Source: Devosia sp. A8/3-2 (GTDB taxonomy: Bacteria; Pseudomonadota; Alphaproteobacteria; Rhizobiales; Devosiaceae). From it: a DNA stretch of 64,000 nt. The stretch lies in NCBI GenBank assembly GCA_025452255.1, contig CP104974.1:496001-560000 (forward strand), written 5' to 3'. The number at the start of each line of letters is the position of its first letter. Positions within the stretch are counted from its first letter, which is position 1. The translations under genes were made by a program, and so were the position numbers. The notes under the pieces were generated by a model, which searched no databases, was not told the DNA's origin, and saw only the letters and a program-made list of their open reading frames with translations. Below, one piece after another: positions 12,217 through 23,740 of the stretch.

Positions 12217-12912
12217 CTATTGCAGCACGACGATCGGCGAGCCCGACGGCACCCGCTCGTACAAATCGATCACGTCCTGAAACAGCAACCGCACACAGCC
12301 GCTTGATACCGCTCGGCCGATGGACAGCACGTCCATATTGCCATGGATGCGATAGAGCGTGTCCGTATTGCCCTGATGGATATAGAGCGCCCGCGGCCCC
12401 AGCGCATTGTCCAAGCCGGGCGGCTGGCCATGGCGGTAGACTTCTAGCTCCGGCTGGCGAAGGATCATGTCCGAAGGCGGCGTCCAGACTGGCCATTTGC
12501 GCTTATAGGCCATGTGGGCGCGCCCCTCCCGAGCAAAGCCGGCCCGGCCAATGCCCACGCCATAGCGCATGGCGCGGCCATTCGGCAGCGTCCAATAGAG
12601 GAAGCGATTGGCCGTATCGACAATGATCGTGCCCGGCGCTTCGCCGGTCTCATTGGCCACTTCCTGCCGCCGATAGATCGGGTTGAGCAGATCGACCCGC
12701 GCGGCCGGAATGGGGAAGTCTTCATCCGGCAGCGGGCCATACATGGCCAGCGCTTCGGGCGTCACCTCATAGGTCATGGGGCCAGCCGGCACGACGGGGC
12801 GTGGCGTGGGCGTGGTGGTTGTGCAACCGGCCAGAGCCAGTGCCGCGAGGCTGGCGCCGCCCGCCAGCAATTGCCGCCGCGTCAGCGACGGGGTGAGAAC
12901 AGAGAGGGTCAT
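12217..12912 (-). CDS. L,D-transpeptidase (YkuD domain), lipoprotein-like
   Basis: Intact, 231 residues from ATG 12912. The N-terminus has a twin-arginine-like LTRRQLLAGGASLAAL followed by a lipobox LAGC, so it is probably an exported, lipid-anchored protein. The YkuD domain begins near TIIVDTANRFLYWTLPNG and has the catalytic pattern YRIHGN ... SSGCVRLL, with Cys as nucleophile. It would form 3-3 cross-links or attach proteins to peptidoglycan in the periplasm. A paralogue lies at 61170-61811. A TTG six bases upstream in frame is a less likely start. Confidence 0.9.
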   Translation of the reverse strand: MTLSVLTPSLTRRQLLAGGASLAALALAGCTTTTPTPRPVVPAGPMTYEVTPEALAMYGPLPDEDFPIPAARVDLLNPIYRRQEVANETGEAPGTIIVDTANRFLYWTLPNGRAMRYGVGIGRAGFAREGRAHMAYKRKWPVWTPPSDMILRQPELEVYRHGQPPGLDNALGPRALYIHQGNTDTLYRIHGNMDVLSIGRAVSSGCVRLLFQDVIDLYERVPSGSPIVVLQ

Positions 12913-12996
12913 GAACAAATGTCTTTCGGCGGCCGGAATGCTGGCCGCTGGGAGGAGAGAATAGGGGTGAAATGGCGCGGGAGCGCCGGATGGGAC

Positions 12997-13345
12997 CTAG
13001 CCCGCTATTGGTGGCTTGAGGTGTTCCAGGATCAAGCGCGACGCCGTGAACCGCTCGGGTTGAACGACATGCGCCTCCCCGGCGGCGTCAAATGGTTCGA
13101 CGCAGGCATCCGCCAAAATCCAGGATGTCCATTGCAGGGCATGACAATGCCGGTTTTCTTCTTGCCGCAGGGCTTGAAGGACACGACCGGATCGCTCTCG
13201 GCCGTGGGCGCCGGGCAGAAATCATCCCCGGCAGCGACAGTCACGCCGGGCACATCGCTCGAATAGGCCATGGCATAGCCGCTCGCCCCGCCCCACACCG
13301 AGGCAAGCGTAAAAGCGCGGCAATAAGCGGCAAAAAGCGCTGCAT
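12997..13345 (-). CDS. Small secreted Cys-containing hypothetical protein (two frame breaks)
   Basis: I do not recognise the family. The proposed start at 13345 gives a signal peptide MQRFLPLIAA, continuing after a break near 13325 as FTLASVWGGASGYAMAYSSD. The middle reads VAAGDDFCPAPTAESDPVVSFKPCGKKKTGIVMPCNG. After a second break near 13132 it continues TSWILADACVEPFDAAGEAH and ends LILEHLKPPIAG with a TAG at 12997-12999. Four Cys suggest disulfides in the periplasm. Support is reading-frame continuity and coding-like third positions only. Confidence 0.5.
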
Positions 13346-13424
13346 GGCTGTTCTATAGGGGAGCGGCGCAGGCGATCCACCGATGTCACGCAGGTGTGAC
13401 CTGACGTAAGTGAGCCACGATCCG

Positions 13425-13447
13425 CCTCCCTCCCCTTGTGGGGAGGG
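13425..13447. repeat. Palindromic repeat, CCCTCCCC-type
   Basis: Arms CCTCCCTCCCC and GGGGAGGG around TTGT. The same core recurs at 15291-15314, 24290-24310, 24408-24432, 32191-32209 and 32264-32283, always in intergenic DNA. Confidence 0.7.
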
Positions 13448-13517
13448 ATTGAGGGTGGGGTGCTGAACTTTCCATCGGCAGGAAGGCGTGGAGGTCCGCA
13501 CCCCCACCTAGTGCGGA

Positions 13518-14045
13518 CTATTGCGCCGGAGTAGCCGGAGCTGCTGGCTCGGCGGGTGCGGCAGGGGCTGCTGGCGTGGCCGGAGCTGCGGGCGTTGACG
13601 AGGCAGGCGCTGTTGCGGGGGCAGCTGCGGCCGCGCCCCGGTTGGCGTAGATCGACACCACGGCGTCCACGCTCTGGCGGTCGGTGCTGCCTTCGGCGCA
13701 GTCGGGCGTGGTCTTTTCGACATCGGCCTTGACACAGGTATAGGCCTTTTCGCCCGTGGCTTCGTCCATGCCCATGCCGGTCTCGAAGCGCTTCTGGTCA
13801 TTGGTCATGCGCGTCAGCACGGCGGGATCGACCGTGACGCTGCACAATTCGATCACCGCCTTGGTGGCATAGAGGCCGGTGAGCAGGTTGGCATTTTTGG
13901 GCGTGTTGTCGATCGGCGCCAGCGGGTCGACCACGATATTGGCCGCCGGCGGGGCAGCGGCGGGCGCAGCGGGCGCGGCCTCCCGGGCGGCGAGCGAAGC
14001 GGTGCCAGCCAGAAGCAGGGTCAGCGCGGCAAAGGTGCGGATCAT
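13518..14045 (-). CDS. Secreted Ala/Pro-rich hypothetical protein
   Basis: Intact 175 residues. A cleavable signal peptide (MIRTFAALTLLLAGTASLAA) is followed by an Ala/Pro linker, a compact central region of about 95 residues (NLLTGLYATKAVIELCSVTVD through DRQSVDAVVSIYANRG) with three Cys, and a low-complexity Ala/Pro tail. The central region looks folded and may be disulfide-bonded. I do not recognise a named family. It lies between the small secreted protein at 13 kb and a small ORF, all on the minus strand but with clear gaps. Confidence 0.7.
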   Translation of the reverse strand: MIRTFAALTLLLAGTASLAAREAAPAAPAAAPPAANIVVDPLAPIDNTPKNANLLTGLYATKAVIELCSVTVDPAVLTRMTNDQKRFETGMGMDEATGEKAYTCVKADVEKTTPDCAEGSTDRQSVDAVVSIYANRGAAAAAPATAPASSTPAAPATPAAPAAPAEPAAPATPAQ

Positions 14046-14114
14046 AAACGATCTCCTTGAAGGCGGGTGCCCATGTGGGCTGGTTCCCTCTCCTTCAAGC
14101 GCCTGATTATGGCC

Positions 14115-14260
14115 TCAGCACGGCGCGCGGTCGGCGACGGGGTGATAAGCGGGCAAATCGGCCCATTCCTGCAGGCTCATCTGGTCGGGATGGATCTTTG
14201 TGCCATCGCGCGGGGTGAGCCAGAAGTGAGGTGACGGAGCAAGATAGCTAGGTTTGACAT
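14115..14260 (-). CDS. Small 48-residue hypothetical protein divergent from LysR
   Basis: The ATG at 14260 has a very strong ribosome site (AAGGAGGT six bases upstream). The protein begins MSNLAILLRHLT and, after one break near 14224, continues FWLTPRDGTKIHPDQMSLQEW and ADLPAYHPVADRAPC to a TGA at 14115. It is divergent from the LysR gene at 14366. The function is unknown. The perfect Shine-Dalgarno sequence and coding-like continuation support it being real. Confidence 0.6.
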
Positions 14261-14365
14261 TTTGTGACCTCCTTTCAGGTCAGTATCTATTCGATACCGA
14301 ACCAATGCGCCTTGTGGCAGGCGCGGACAATGGACAAGAGCTGGCCCGGGGTATAGAGAATCTAT

Positions 14366-15278
14366 ATGAGTTCGCTGTTTTCCATCCCCCTCAATGCCTT
14401 GCGGGCCATCGAGATCGTGGCGCGACGCGGCTCGCTCGCCCCCCGCGGCCGAGGAATTGGGCGTGACCATGGGCGCGGTCAGCCAGCATTTGCGGCGGGC
14501 CGAGGAACGGCTGGGCATGGAATTGTTCGAGCGCACGCCGAGCGGGCTCGTGCCCTTGCCGGCGCTCAAACAGGCGCTGCCGCAACTGACCGCGGGCTTT
14601 GCCGCGCTCCGAGATGGGCTGACCACGCTCAAGGGCAGCGACGAGGGCGTGCTGAACCTGACGGTGGGGAGCGTGTTTGCCAGCCGCTGGCTGATCTGGC
14701 GGATCAATAAATTTACCCTGCTGCATCCCGATATCGAGGTGCGGCTGACCGTGACGGCGCAGATGATCGATCTGAGCCGGCCCGACATGGATTGCGGCAT
14801 CCGTTTCGGCTCGGGCAAATGGCCGGGCGTCACGGCGACGATGATTGGCGGGCAGGCCTTTCAGCCGGTCTGCGCGCCCATCGTGGCGCGACAGCTCAGA
14901 AGCCCGGCTGATCTGAAGCATGTGCCGATGATCCGCGACGAGACCACCATGCTCAGTTGGGACCTGTGGCTGGATGCGGCCGGGCTGGCGCGCGACGCGC
15001 TGCTGGTGGGCCCGACCTATTCCGACCCATCCACGGCCTTCGACGCGGCGATTTCCGAACAGGGCGTGCTGATGGCAGTGGATATGATGAGCGCCGATCC
15101 GGTGAGCGACGGACGGCTGGTGCGCCCGTTCGAGCTGCCGGTGAGCGGACCGCATGGCTATTGGCTGGCTATTGCCAAGGGGCGGCGCGAACCGCGCAAG
15201 ACGCGGGTTTTCCGGGAGTGGCTGGAGGCGGAGGTGCCGGCCTCGGTGCGAGGGTATGTTTATCAGTCACGGGGGTGA
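14366..15278 (+). CDS. LysR family transcriptional regulator (GcvA-like)
   Basis: About 304 residues. N-terminal winged helix-turn-helix: LNALRAIEIVARRGSLA, then, after a one-base C-run error near 14443-14448, AAEELGVTMGAVSQHLRRAEERLGMELFER. The LysR substrate-binding domain covers the rest, including SVFASRWLIWRINKF and a GYWLAIAKG segment near the C-terminus. It resembles GcvA-type regulators. The target could be the divergent 48-residue gene, but no binding site was recognised. Confidence 0.88.
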
Positions 15279-15290
15279 GGGCTTCGGCTC

Positions 15291-15582
15291 CTGCCCCCCT
15301 CAAGGGGAGGGAGGCGATGGGGCCGATGGATCGGGGCCTCACTACCCCTCCGGCGCGATTTCCAGAACGCCACCGGCTCTCCCCGGGCTTTGACCCGAGG
15401 GCCGCTCGCCGCTTGTGCCGGGTTGGGAAAGGCCCTTGGGTCAGGCCCGAGGGAGATGCGGTGGGAGGGGGAGATGTAGGGCCCACCGGGTCATTTCCGC
15501 GAAAGCAGGAACCTCGGTTTTTCTTCCGGGCATCGCAAGACGGAGGTCCCCGCTTTCGCGGGGATGACATTGTGGGTGGGCG
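15291..15582. repeat. Repeat-filled gap, with second copy of the GTCATTCC element
   Basis: The gap holds a CCCTCCCC-type palindrome at 15291-15314 and an inverted repeat at 15490-15570 that matches the element at 1504-1584 (GTCATTTCCGCGAAAGC ... GCTTTCGCGGGGATGAC). I see no gene here. Confidence 0.7.
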
Positions 15583-17236
15583 CTACTCGTCGTAGCCCTG
15601 CGTTTCGACCGGGGTGATCGGGCTGGGCACATGCCCCGGCGAGGGCGCCGCGCCCGAGCTCGACAATTGGGACTGCAAACTGCGCATGAGGGCCAGTTTC
15701 TCCGCGTCGCTGCCGGTCTGCAAGGCCCGGCTGAGGCGGATGGTGAAGTCGGAAAAGGCATTGTGCCAATCGGACGGCAATTGCGCCGGATCGATGCGGG
15801 GGTGGCCGGACGCGCCTTGGCCGAAATGCCGGCGGCGGTGAGTTCGAAATAATCGTCGAGCTGGGGCAGGATGATCTGGTCACCGGAGAGGCCCGTGGCC
15901 ATAACAGCGGCGCGCAGAGCCGTGCGTTCCTCATCCTCGCCATGGGTCAGAAAGATCGCGCCATGGGCGGGCAGGCGGGCCTTGATCCGGGCCATCAGCT
16001 CGGAATGATCGGCATGGGCGGAGTAATTGCCCATGGAGCGGATACTGGCGCGGACGGGCACCAACGTGCCGTGAATGCGCACTTCCTTGGCGCCGGAGAG
16101 GATGATCTGGCCCAGCGTGCCGGGCGCCTGATAGCCGACAAACAGCACCGTGGCATTGGCGCGGATCAGATTGTTGCGCAGATGATGCTTGATGCGGCCG
16201 GCATCGGCCATGCCGGAGGCGGACATGATGATGGCGCCGCCGCGAATGGCGTTGATGGCTTTGCTATCCTCCACCGCCTCGATGATGCGGAAGCGGGGAT
16301 CGTTGAACAGTTCATCGGCGCCCAGTTCGACATCGTCGAACATTTTTGCATATTTGCGATAGACGCCGGTGACCTTGCTGGCCAGCGGGGAATCCAGAAA
16401 CACCGAGCGCGGATCGATCTCCCCGGTTTTGATGAGATAGCCGATATCGTGCAGCAATTCTCGGCTGCGCTCGACGGCAAAGGCGGGAATGACCAGATTG
16501 CCGCCCCGCGCCGTGGCGGTGTTGATCTCGGCCTTGAGGGCTTCGCGGCGCTGCACCGGGTGTAATCCACCCTTTCGCGGCCGCCATAGGTGGATTCACA
16601 CAGAATGTAATCGAAATCGGCCGGGCCTTCGGGCTCGTTGTAAAACACCTTTTCGTCCGGCCCGATATCGCCTGAGAACATCAGCCGCACCGGCTTGCCA
16701 TCGCCATTGGCCACCTCAACCTCGATGGAGGCCGAGCCGATAATGTGGCCGGCATTCCAATAGCGGGCGCGTACCCCGGGGCCGGGATTGATCCATTCGC
16801 CGTAATTGCAGGTTTGGCGATGGCGCAGCGCCTCTTCGGCGTCGGCCATGGTGTAGAGCAGGGCGGCCGGCTCGTCGCCACGGCGGCCGCGCTTTTGGTT
16901 TCGCGCTCGGCTTCGCTTTCCTGAATGCCGGCGCTGTCGGGCAGCAGATATTCGAGCAGGCCCGAAGTGGGCTCGGTCATCCACATGGGGCCGCGCCAGC
17001 CCTCGCGATAGAGCTTTGGCAACAGCCCGGCGTGATCGATATGGGCGTGGGTGAGCAGCAGGAAATCGACCGCCCGCGGATCGAAGGGGGTGGGTTTCAG
17101 ATTCAGGTCGCGGACGCTCTTATTGCCCCTGGAACAGGCCGCAATCGACGAGGAACTGGCCGGCGGGATGCACCACCCGATAGCAGGAGCCGGTCACCGT
17201 GCCGGAGGCGCCGTGGAAGTGCAGGGTTACAGTCAT
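15583..17236 (-). CDS. MBL-fold metallo-hydrolase with beta-CASP and RMMBL regions (RNA exonuclease-like)
   Basis: About 550 residues across four or five breaks. It starts MTVTLHFHGASGTVTGSCY and has the metal motif THAHIDHAG, then a beta-CASP domain (FSGDIGPDEK, CESTYGGRERVDY, IPAFAVERSRELL) and the C-terminal HGTLVPVRASI, YSAHADHSEL and FLTHGEDEERTAL. This is the domain order of the YsmA/CPSF73-like exonuclease group acting on RNA. Breaks are near 17128, 16905, 16560 and 15812. The ribosome site GGAGG precedes ATG 17236. It follows actR at 92 bases and is probably in the same transcript. Confidence 0.87.
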
Positions 17237-17328
17237 TTTGGGCTCCTCCGCCGTGGTGGCTATTTGGAGCACAGAGTAACGCGATTTGATGACGGCGGAA
17301 GTTTGTTTTGTGTTTGAAGGGGATACCC

Positions 17329-17877
17329 CTATTTCGGCGCGCTTGGCCGGGATGCGCTGCAGGGTGCGGCGGTGCATGTTCAAGCGCCGAGCGGTTTCCG
17401 AGACGTTGCGGTCGCACAGCTCATAGACGCGCTGGATATGTTCCCAGCGGACGCGATCGGCCGACATGGGGTTTTCCGGCGGCTCGGGCTTGTCTTCGCC
17501 GGTGGCGAGCAGGGCATTGATGACGTCGTCGGCGTCGGCGGGTTTGCTCAGATAATCGATGGCGCCCAGTTTGACCGCGGTGACGGCGGTGGCGATATTG
17601 CCATAGCCGGTCAGCACCACCGCGCGGGCATCGGGACGGGCCTGATGGAGGGCCGACACCACCTGCAGGCCATTGCCATCCTCGAGGCGCAAATCGACCA
17701 CCGCATAGGCGGGGGCTTGCTGGCGACGGCGGCCGGGCCATCGGCCACGCTCGAGGCGCTGCGGACATCAAAGCCCCGGCGCACCATGGCGCGCTCAAGG
17801 CGCTGCAGGAATGCCACATCGTCATCGACGAGCAGCAGGCTTGGGTCAGTGGCCAGAAGGTCTTCGATCGTGCTCAT
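17329..17877 (-). CDS. actR: Response regulator ActR/RegA
   Basis: About 184 residues; the partner of the adjacent ActS kinase in redox control. Receiver: LLVDDDVAFLQRLERAM, the phospho-acceptor Asp in VVDLRLEDGNG after a C-run break near 17712, and LSKPADADDV. The Fis-type helix-turn-helix is NVSETARRLNMHRRTLQRI, characteristic of RegA/ActR. As written the frame continues past the end into the MBL gene. Restoring one GC in GCGCGC at 17336-17342 gives the expected ending AKRAPK and a TAG at 17329-17331. I therefore end the gene there. Confidence 0.9.
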
Positions 17878-17948
17878 GGCATTGACATAGGCGTTCGCGG
17901 GGAAAAGGTCAAAATATGGCAGGGGGTGCGGCGATATGGGGCGGCTCG

Positions 17949-19252
17949 CTACTCCACCGCCCCCGGGGCCAGACAATACGCACTGGGCGTGGCCGTTGCT
18001 AGCGATATTCTGAAAAGCCGGGCGCGCCGGTGCGTTCTGAGCAGCGTCTTGGCGATGAAAATGCCAAGGCCCGAGCCGCCCGGCTTGTGGGCGTCGGCGC
18101 CCCAGGCGTCGCGGGGGCGGCTGGTGAGATAGGGTTCGCCCAGCCGGGCGATCAGCTCGGGGGCGAAACCGGGGCCGTCATCGGTGATGGAGACCGAGAC
18201 CGCCGTGGCGTCCCGGGCCGCTTCAATGCGCACCGTGCTACGGGCGAAATCGGCGGCGTTTTCGATCAGATTGCCCAGCCCGTAGAGCAGGCCCACGCTG
18301 CGGGTGAAGACGGGAGGCGGGCCGGACGTGTTGGCGGCGTCGAACAGGATGGCCTTGCCGCGCCCGTCATGCGGGCGGGCGACTTCGGCCAGAAGATCGG
18401 TGAGCGGCACGGCGGCGAAGGGGTCGCCGGCCTCATTGCCCAGATTTCTGAGCTTGGCGAGGATGGCGCGGCAGCGGGCGGCCTGTTCGATGATCAATTC
18501 GACATCGGCGGCCAGATCCGTGCCCGGCACCGCCTCGGCCCGCATTTCCTTGGCGGCCAAAGCAATGGTGGACAGGGGCGTGCCCAATTCATGCGCGGCG
18601 GCGGCAGCCGAGCCATCGAGGGCCGAGAGCTGTTCCTTATGCGAGAGCGCCAATTCGGTGGCGGCGAGGGCGTCGGCCATCTGGCGGGCGTCGTGGGCGA
18701 CGCGGCTGGTATAGGCGGAGATAAAGACCACGCCGCAGACGATGGAAACCCAGATGCCGATGACATAGATGCGGTTGAACACCAGCGCTTCGTCCGGCGC
18801 CCGGGGCAAAGGCAGGTGCCAGATGGCAAGCAGGGAGGCGATGACGGCGGCGAGCACGGCAATGATCGTGCTGGCGCGCTGCGGCAATGTGGTGGCCGAG
18901 ACCGAGACCGGCGCCAGCAGCAGCAGCGCAAAGGGATTGTGCAGGCCCCCGGTCAGCGCCAGCAGGCACCCGAGTTGGCACAGATCAAAAGCGATCTGGC
19001 CGGCGGTGAACAGCGAGGACGGGCGGTGGGCCGCGCCAAAGCGGACCACCAGCCAGATATTGAGCGCCACCGAAGCGGCGATCAGCAGCAGGCATTGCAG
19101 CAAGGGCAGGGGAAAGCCCAAGCCAAAATCGACAAACAGCACGCCAATGGTCTGCCCGATAACGGCCAGCCAGCGCAGCAGCACCAGACTTTGCTGGCGC
19201 AAAGGACGCCAGTGGAGGGCAAAGGCAAGCCATCGGCCCGGGTCAAGCTCAT
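17949..19252 (-). CDS. actS: Redox sensor histidine kinase ActS/RegB
   Basis: About 435 residues. Six predicted membrane segments lie in the first 180 residues with the RegB quinone-site segment GGLHNPFALLLLAPVSV. The H-box is AHELGTPLSTIALAAKEM, the redox-active Cys context is AARCRAILAKL, the N-box GNLIENAADFA and the G-box DDGPGFAPEL ... GLGIFIAKTLL. The start is probably ATG 19252 with one base missing after it (MSLDPGRWLAFALHWRPL). The C-terminus is scrambled by extra bases at 18038 and 18011 (CGAA sites) plus one more. It senses respiratory redox state and phosphorylates ActR. Confidence 0.9.
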
Positions 19253-19397
19253 GTTTTTGGCCTTTCAGACCGGAAAAACCGGGATGGCATAGGGATCACA
19301 AATTCCATTTCAAGGGCAAAAATCGCAGGGCACATGCTTGATCCTACCCCAGCAGGGGCCACGTTATGCTCATCGTGACTGGGAGAATGAAACCGAA

Positions 19398-19877
19398 ATG
19401 ACCACAGCAATCATCAAACCTCAATTCTCGCCCCTAACCATTGCACTCATGGTTGTGGGCTTTATCGTGTTCTGGCCGCTTGGCTCGGCCGTCCTTGCCT
19501 ATATCATCTGGGGCGAAAAATTCGGCGGCTCGCCGGAAAAGGCCCGAGCCTATTGGAACAAGGGCCGCAGCTGGTGCTCGTCCAACAAGGGCCAGTTCCG
19601 CAACCATGGCTTTGCCTCCACCGCCCATTCGAGCGGCAATGCCGCCTTTGACGATTACCGCGCCGAACAACTGCGTCGCCTCGAAGAAGAACGCGCTCGC
19701 CTCGACGCCGAAATCGACGCCTTCCACGAATATATGGCCAACCTGAACAAGGCCAAGGATCGTGAAGAATTCGACCGCTTCATGAACGAGCGCCGCGGCA
19801 GCTGCCGGGGCTATAGCGACGACAACAAGCCGACCAACACTGATCCGAACAATGGCTGGGGCAATAATAACGGCTAA
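19398..19877 (+). CDS. DUF2852 family membrane protein
   Basis: Intact 159 residues. One transmembrane segment near the N-terminus (TIALMVVGFIVFWPLGSAVLA) is followed by a cytoplasmic region with GKS/WCSSNKGQFRNHGF, a coiled-coil stretch (EQLRRLEEERARLDAEIDAF) and an Asn-rich tail. This matches the DUF2852 family of alphaproteobacteria, whose function is unknown. It has its own terminator at 19934-19958 and is divergent from actS. Confidence 0.85.
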   Translation: MTTAIIKPQFSPLTIALMVVGFIVFWPLGSAVLAYIIWGEKFGGSPEKARAYWNKGRSWCSSNKGQFRNHGFASTAHSSGNAAFDDYRAEQLRRLEEERARLDAEIDAFHEYMANLNKAKDREEFDRFMNERRGSCRGYSDDNKPTNTDPNNGWGNNNG

Positions 19878-19933
19878 TCCCCAGCCCATCCCTCCCTCCT
19901 GAGGCCAGTCGTTTCCCAACGACACGGCAACTG

Positions 19934-19958
19934 GCGCCCCGCTCTGGGGCGCTTTTTT
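19934..19958 (+). terminator. Rho-independent terminator after DUF2852
   Basis: Stem GCGCCCC / GGGGCGC with loop GCTCT and six T directly after. Confidence 0.88.
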
Positions 19959-20007
19959 GTGCGGGCCGTGGCGTGATATGCTTGCCGCGCTGATTCCCCG
20001 GGTGGCC

Positions 20008-20744
20008 ATGAACCTGTTCTTCAAGTCAAAGCCGAAAATTCCGGCGTCGACCGTGATCGAGATCGACGGGCGGGAGGTGATTGTCGCCGTGCGCATTCAT
20101 GCCCAGGCGCGCAGCTATCGGCTGTCCATTCCCCATAATGGCGGGCCGGTGCTGACACTGCCGCCGCATGGCAAATGGGCGGAGGCCGAAGGATTTTTGC
20201 ACCGGCAGCATAATTGGCTGGCGGCGCGGCTCAAGCGGGCGCCCGAGGCGACGCCCTTTGCCGATGGTGAAGTGGTGACGCTGCGCGGGGTGGAACACCG
20301 CATTGTCGCGACCGGAAAGCTGCGCGGGCGGGTTGAACTGGCCGAGGTCGATGGCGTACCGGCTTTGCTGGTGCCGGGGGATGCGGCGCATCAGGCGCGG
20401 CGGCTGACCGATTGGCTCAAGACCGAGGCGGAGGCCGATCTGGTGCGCCAGAGCGCCATTCATGGCGCCCGGCTCGGCGTAGTGGTCAAGGCGGTCAAAC
20501 TGCGCGAGCAGAAAAGCCGCTGGGGCTCGTGCTCATCGACCGGCAATATCAACTACAATTGGCGACTGATCCCGGCGCCACCTTTCGTGCTCGATTATGT
20601 GGCGGCCCATGAAGTGGCCCATCTGGTGGAAATGAACCATTCGGCCGCCTTCTGGGCGACAGTGAAGCGCACACTGCCCGACATGGAGCGCGGCCGCGCT
20701 CGGCTCAAGGCGCATGGGCGGCAATTGATGGCTTATGGGGGTAG
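20008..20744 (+). CDS. YgjP-like (DUF45/M48-type) metallopeptidase
   Basis: About 245 residues. The zinc site is HEVAHLVEMNHSAAFW near residues 210-225, typical of the YgjP/WLM metal-dependent hydrolases, preceded by REQKSRWGSCSSTGNINYNWRL, also family-specific. As written the frame has no stop until 21174 and runs antisense through the next gene. One more G in the run at 20737-20741 would give LMAYGG followed by TAG at 20742-20744, which is the end I use. The start at 20008 (MNLFFKSKPK) is preferred over ATG 19978. Confidence 0.85.
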
Positions 20745-20760
20745 GTTGCCCCTCCGCCCC

Positions 20761-21654
20761 CTACTCACAAATCCGCGCCGTACAGCTCTGCCCATGGCAC
20801 CCCAGATCGAGGTGCAGATGATCATGATGCTCGGCATTGGCTTCCGGCCCCAGCACGGTGGTAAATCCGGTACATGCCGCATCATGGGCAAACCGCAGCA
20901 ATCGTCCCTCCGGCGCAGTAGCGGGCATCCAGTTCCCCTCGACCCCAATGCTGCGCCCATCCTCAAGCGTAAATCCAGTCACATCCACCGCATTGGCAAA
21001 GCCATGCTCGGAGGTGAACCCCGCATCCGCCCCATTCCGCTTGCGGCACATATAGCTGGTGCCCGTCACCACTTCGGCCAGCGGGCTCTTGAGCGCCGAT
21101 GTCGCATACCCATCCACCGCCGCAACCCGGGCGGGCAGGGCGCTGGCCATTTCGCAATTGGTGGTGATGGGTGACGACAGCGGCACCATCCGCCCATTGG
21201 CCAACACAGCGGTAACCGTCAGCGGCGACCGCTCCCCGCAGATATCCTCGCTGAGCGGTGGATTAGCCTCCGCTTCCACCAGCCCCAGTAACACCGCCGG
21301 GCACGCCGTCTGATACACGCGATCAGCCACAACATCCTCGGCGGGCCCGGTTTCTGGCGCTTCCGGCACCTCAACCGGCTCCTCGTGCTCCGGCCGCTTC
21401 TGCGGCAAAGGCGGCACATCGCCCTCCGACCCTCCGGCCCCCACAGGCTCCGCCTCCTCCTCCGGCCGTGGCCGCGGTGTCGGCGGGGACTCCTCCGGCG
21501 CTTCCACCGCCGCCGGCTTAACCGGCCCAGCCTTTGGTGGCGGCGCTGTCAGCCCCTCCACCATATCCTGCAGCGGCTTGAATAAATCCTGCGCGGCCAG
21601 CGGCGTGGCAAGGCTCAGAACGGCGGCAAAGGCGACAAAGTGGGGTAAACGCAT
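20761..21654 (-). CDS. Extensin-like secreted protein (peptidase M15-like fold)
   Basis: Intact 297 residues. A signal peptide (MRLPHFVAFAAVLSLATPLAA) is followed by a 90-residue Pro/Glu-rich low-complexity linker and a C-terminal extensin-like domain. That domain has metal-type residues in SEHGFANAVDVTGF and AEHHDHLHLDLG, as in the LAS/M15 fold, and Cys pairs (ACPAVLLG, CRKRNGAD, GCHGQSC). These proteins are thought to act on peptidoglycan in the periplasm. It converges on the YgjP-like gene with only 16 bases between the stops. Confidence 0.85.
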   Translation of the reverse strand: MRLPHFVAFAAVLSLATPLAAQDLFKPLQDMVEGLTAPPPKAGPVKPAAVEAPEESPPTPRPRPEEEAEPVGAGGSEGDVPPLPQKRPEHEEPVEVPEAPETGPAEDVVADRVYQTACPAVLLGLVEAEANPPLSEDICGERSPLTVTAVLANGRMVPLSSPITTNCEMASALPARVAAVDGYATSALKSPLAEVVTGTSYMCRKRNGADAGFTSEHGFANAVDVTGFTLEDGRSIGVEGNWMPATAPEGRLLRFAHDAACTGFTTVLGPEANAEHHDHLHLDLGCHGQSCTARICE

Positions 21655-21755
21655 GCCTTCCCAACGCCCGGACCGGTCACCCGTTGCAAAAAGCCCGGTT
21701 TAACCCCTCTTAAACCATCTTTGCGGGTCACCCGGCATCTGCTATCAGCGGCCCT

Positions 21756-23559
<1,804 letters not shown>

Positions 23560-23740
23560 TCGGTTCGCATCGTGAAGCCGAGGCGCCAGTGGCGCCTTGG
23601 CAGACTAATCGCCTTGTCGCTGCCAAAGGCAGCGGGCACCCAGTGCGATCCAGTCGCTGAGATCATCACCCGGGCAGGGCTGATCGGCTTGTTCCCGAGG
23701 CGGCATTCTGCTTTTGTGGACGCCAGTTTGGGGACCACAA

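Noticed and set aside
18030-19292. 420-residue open frame opposite actS
   Set aside because: Gly/Gln/Arg-rich shadow of the kinase; no domain recognised.
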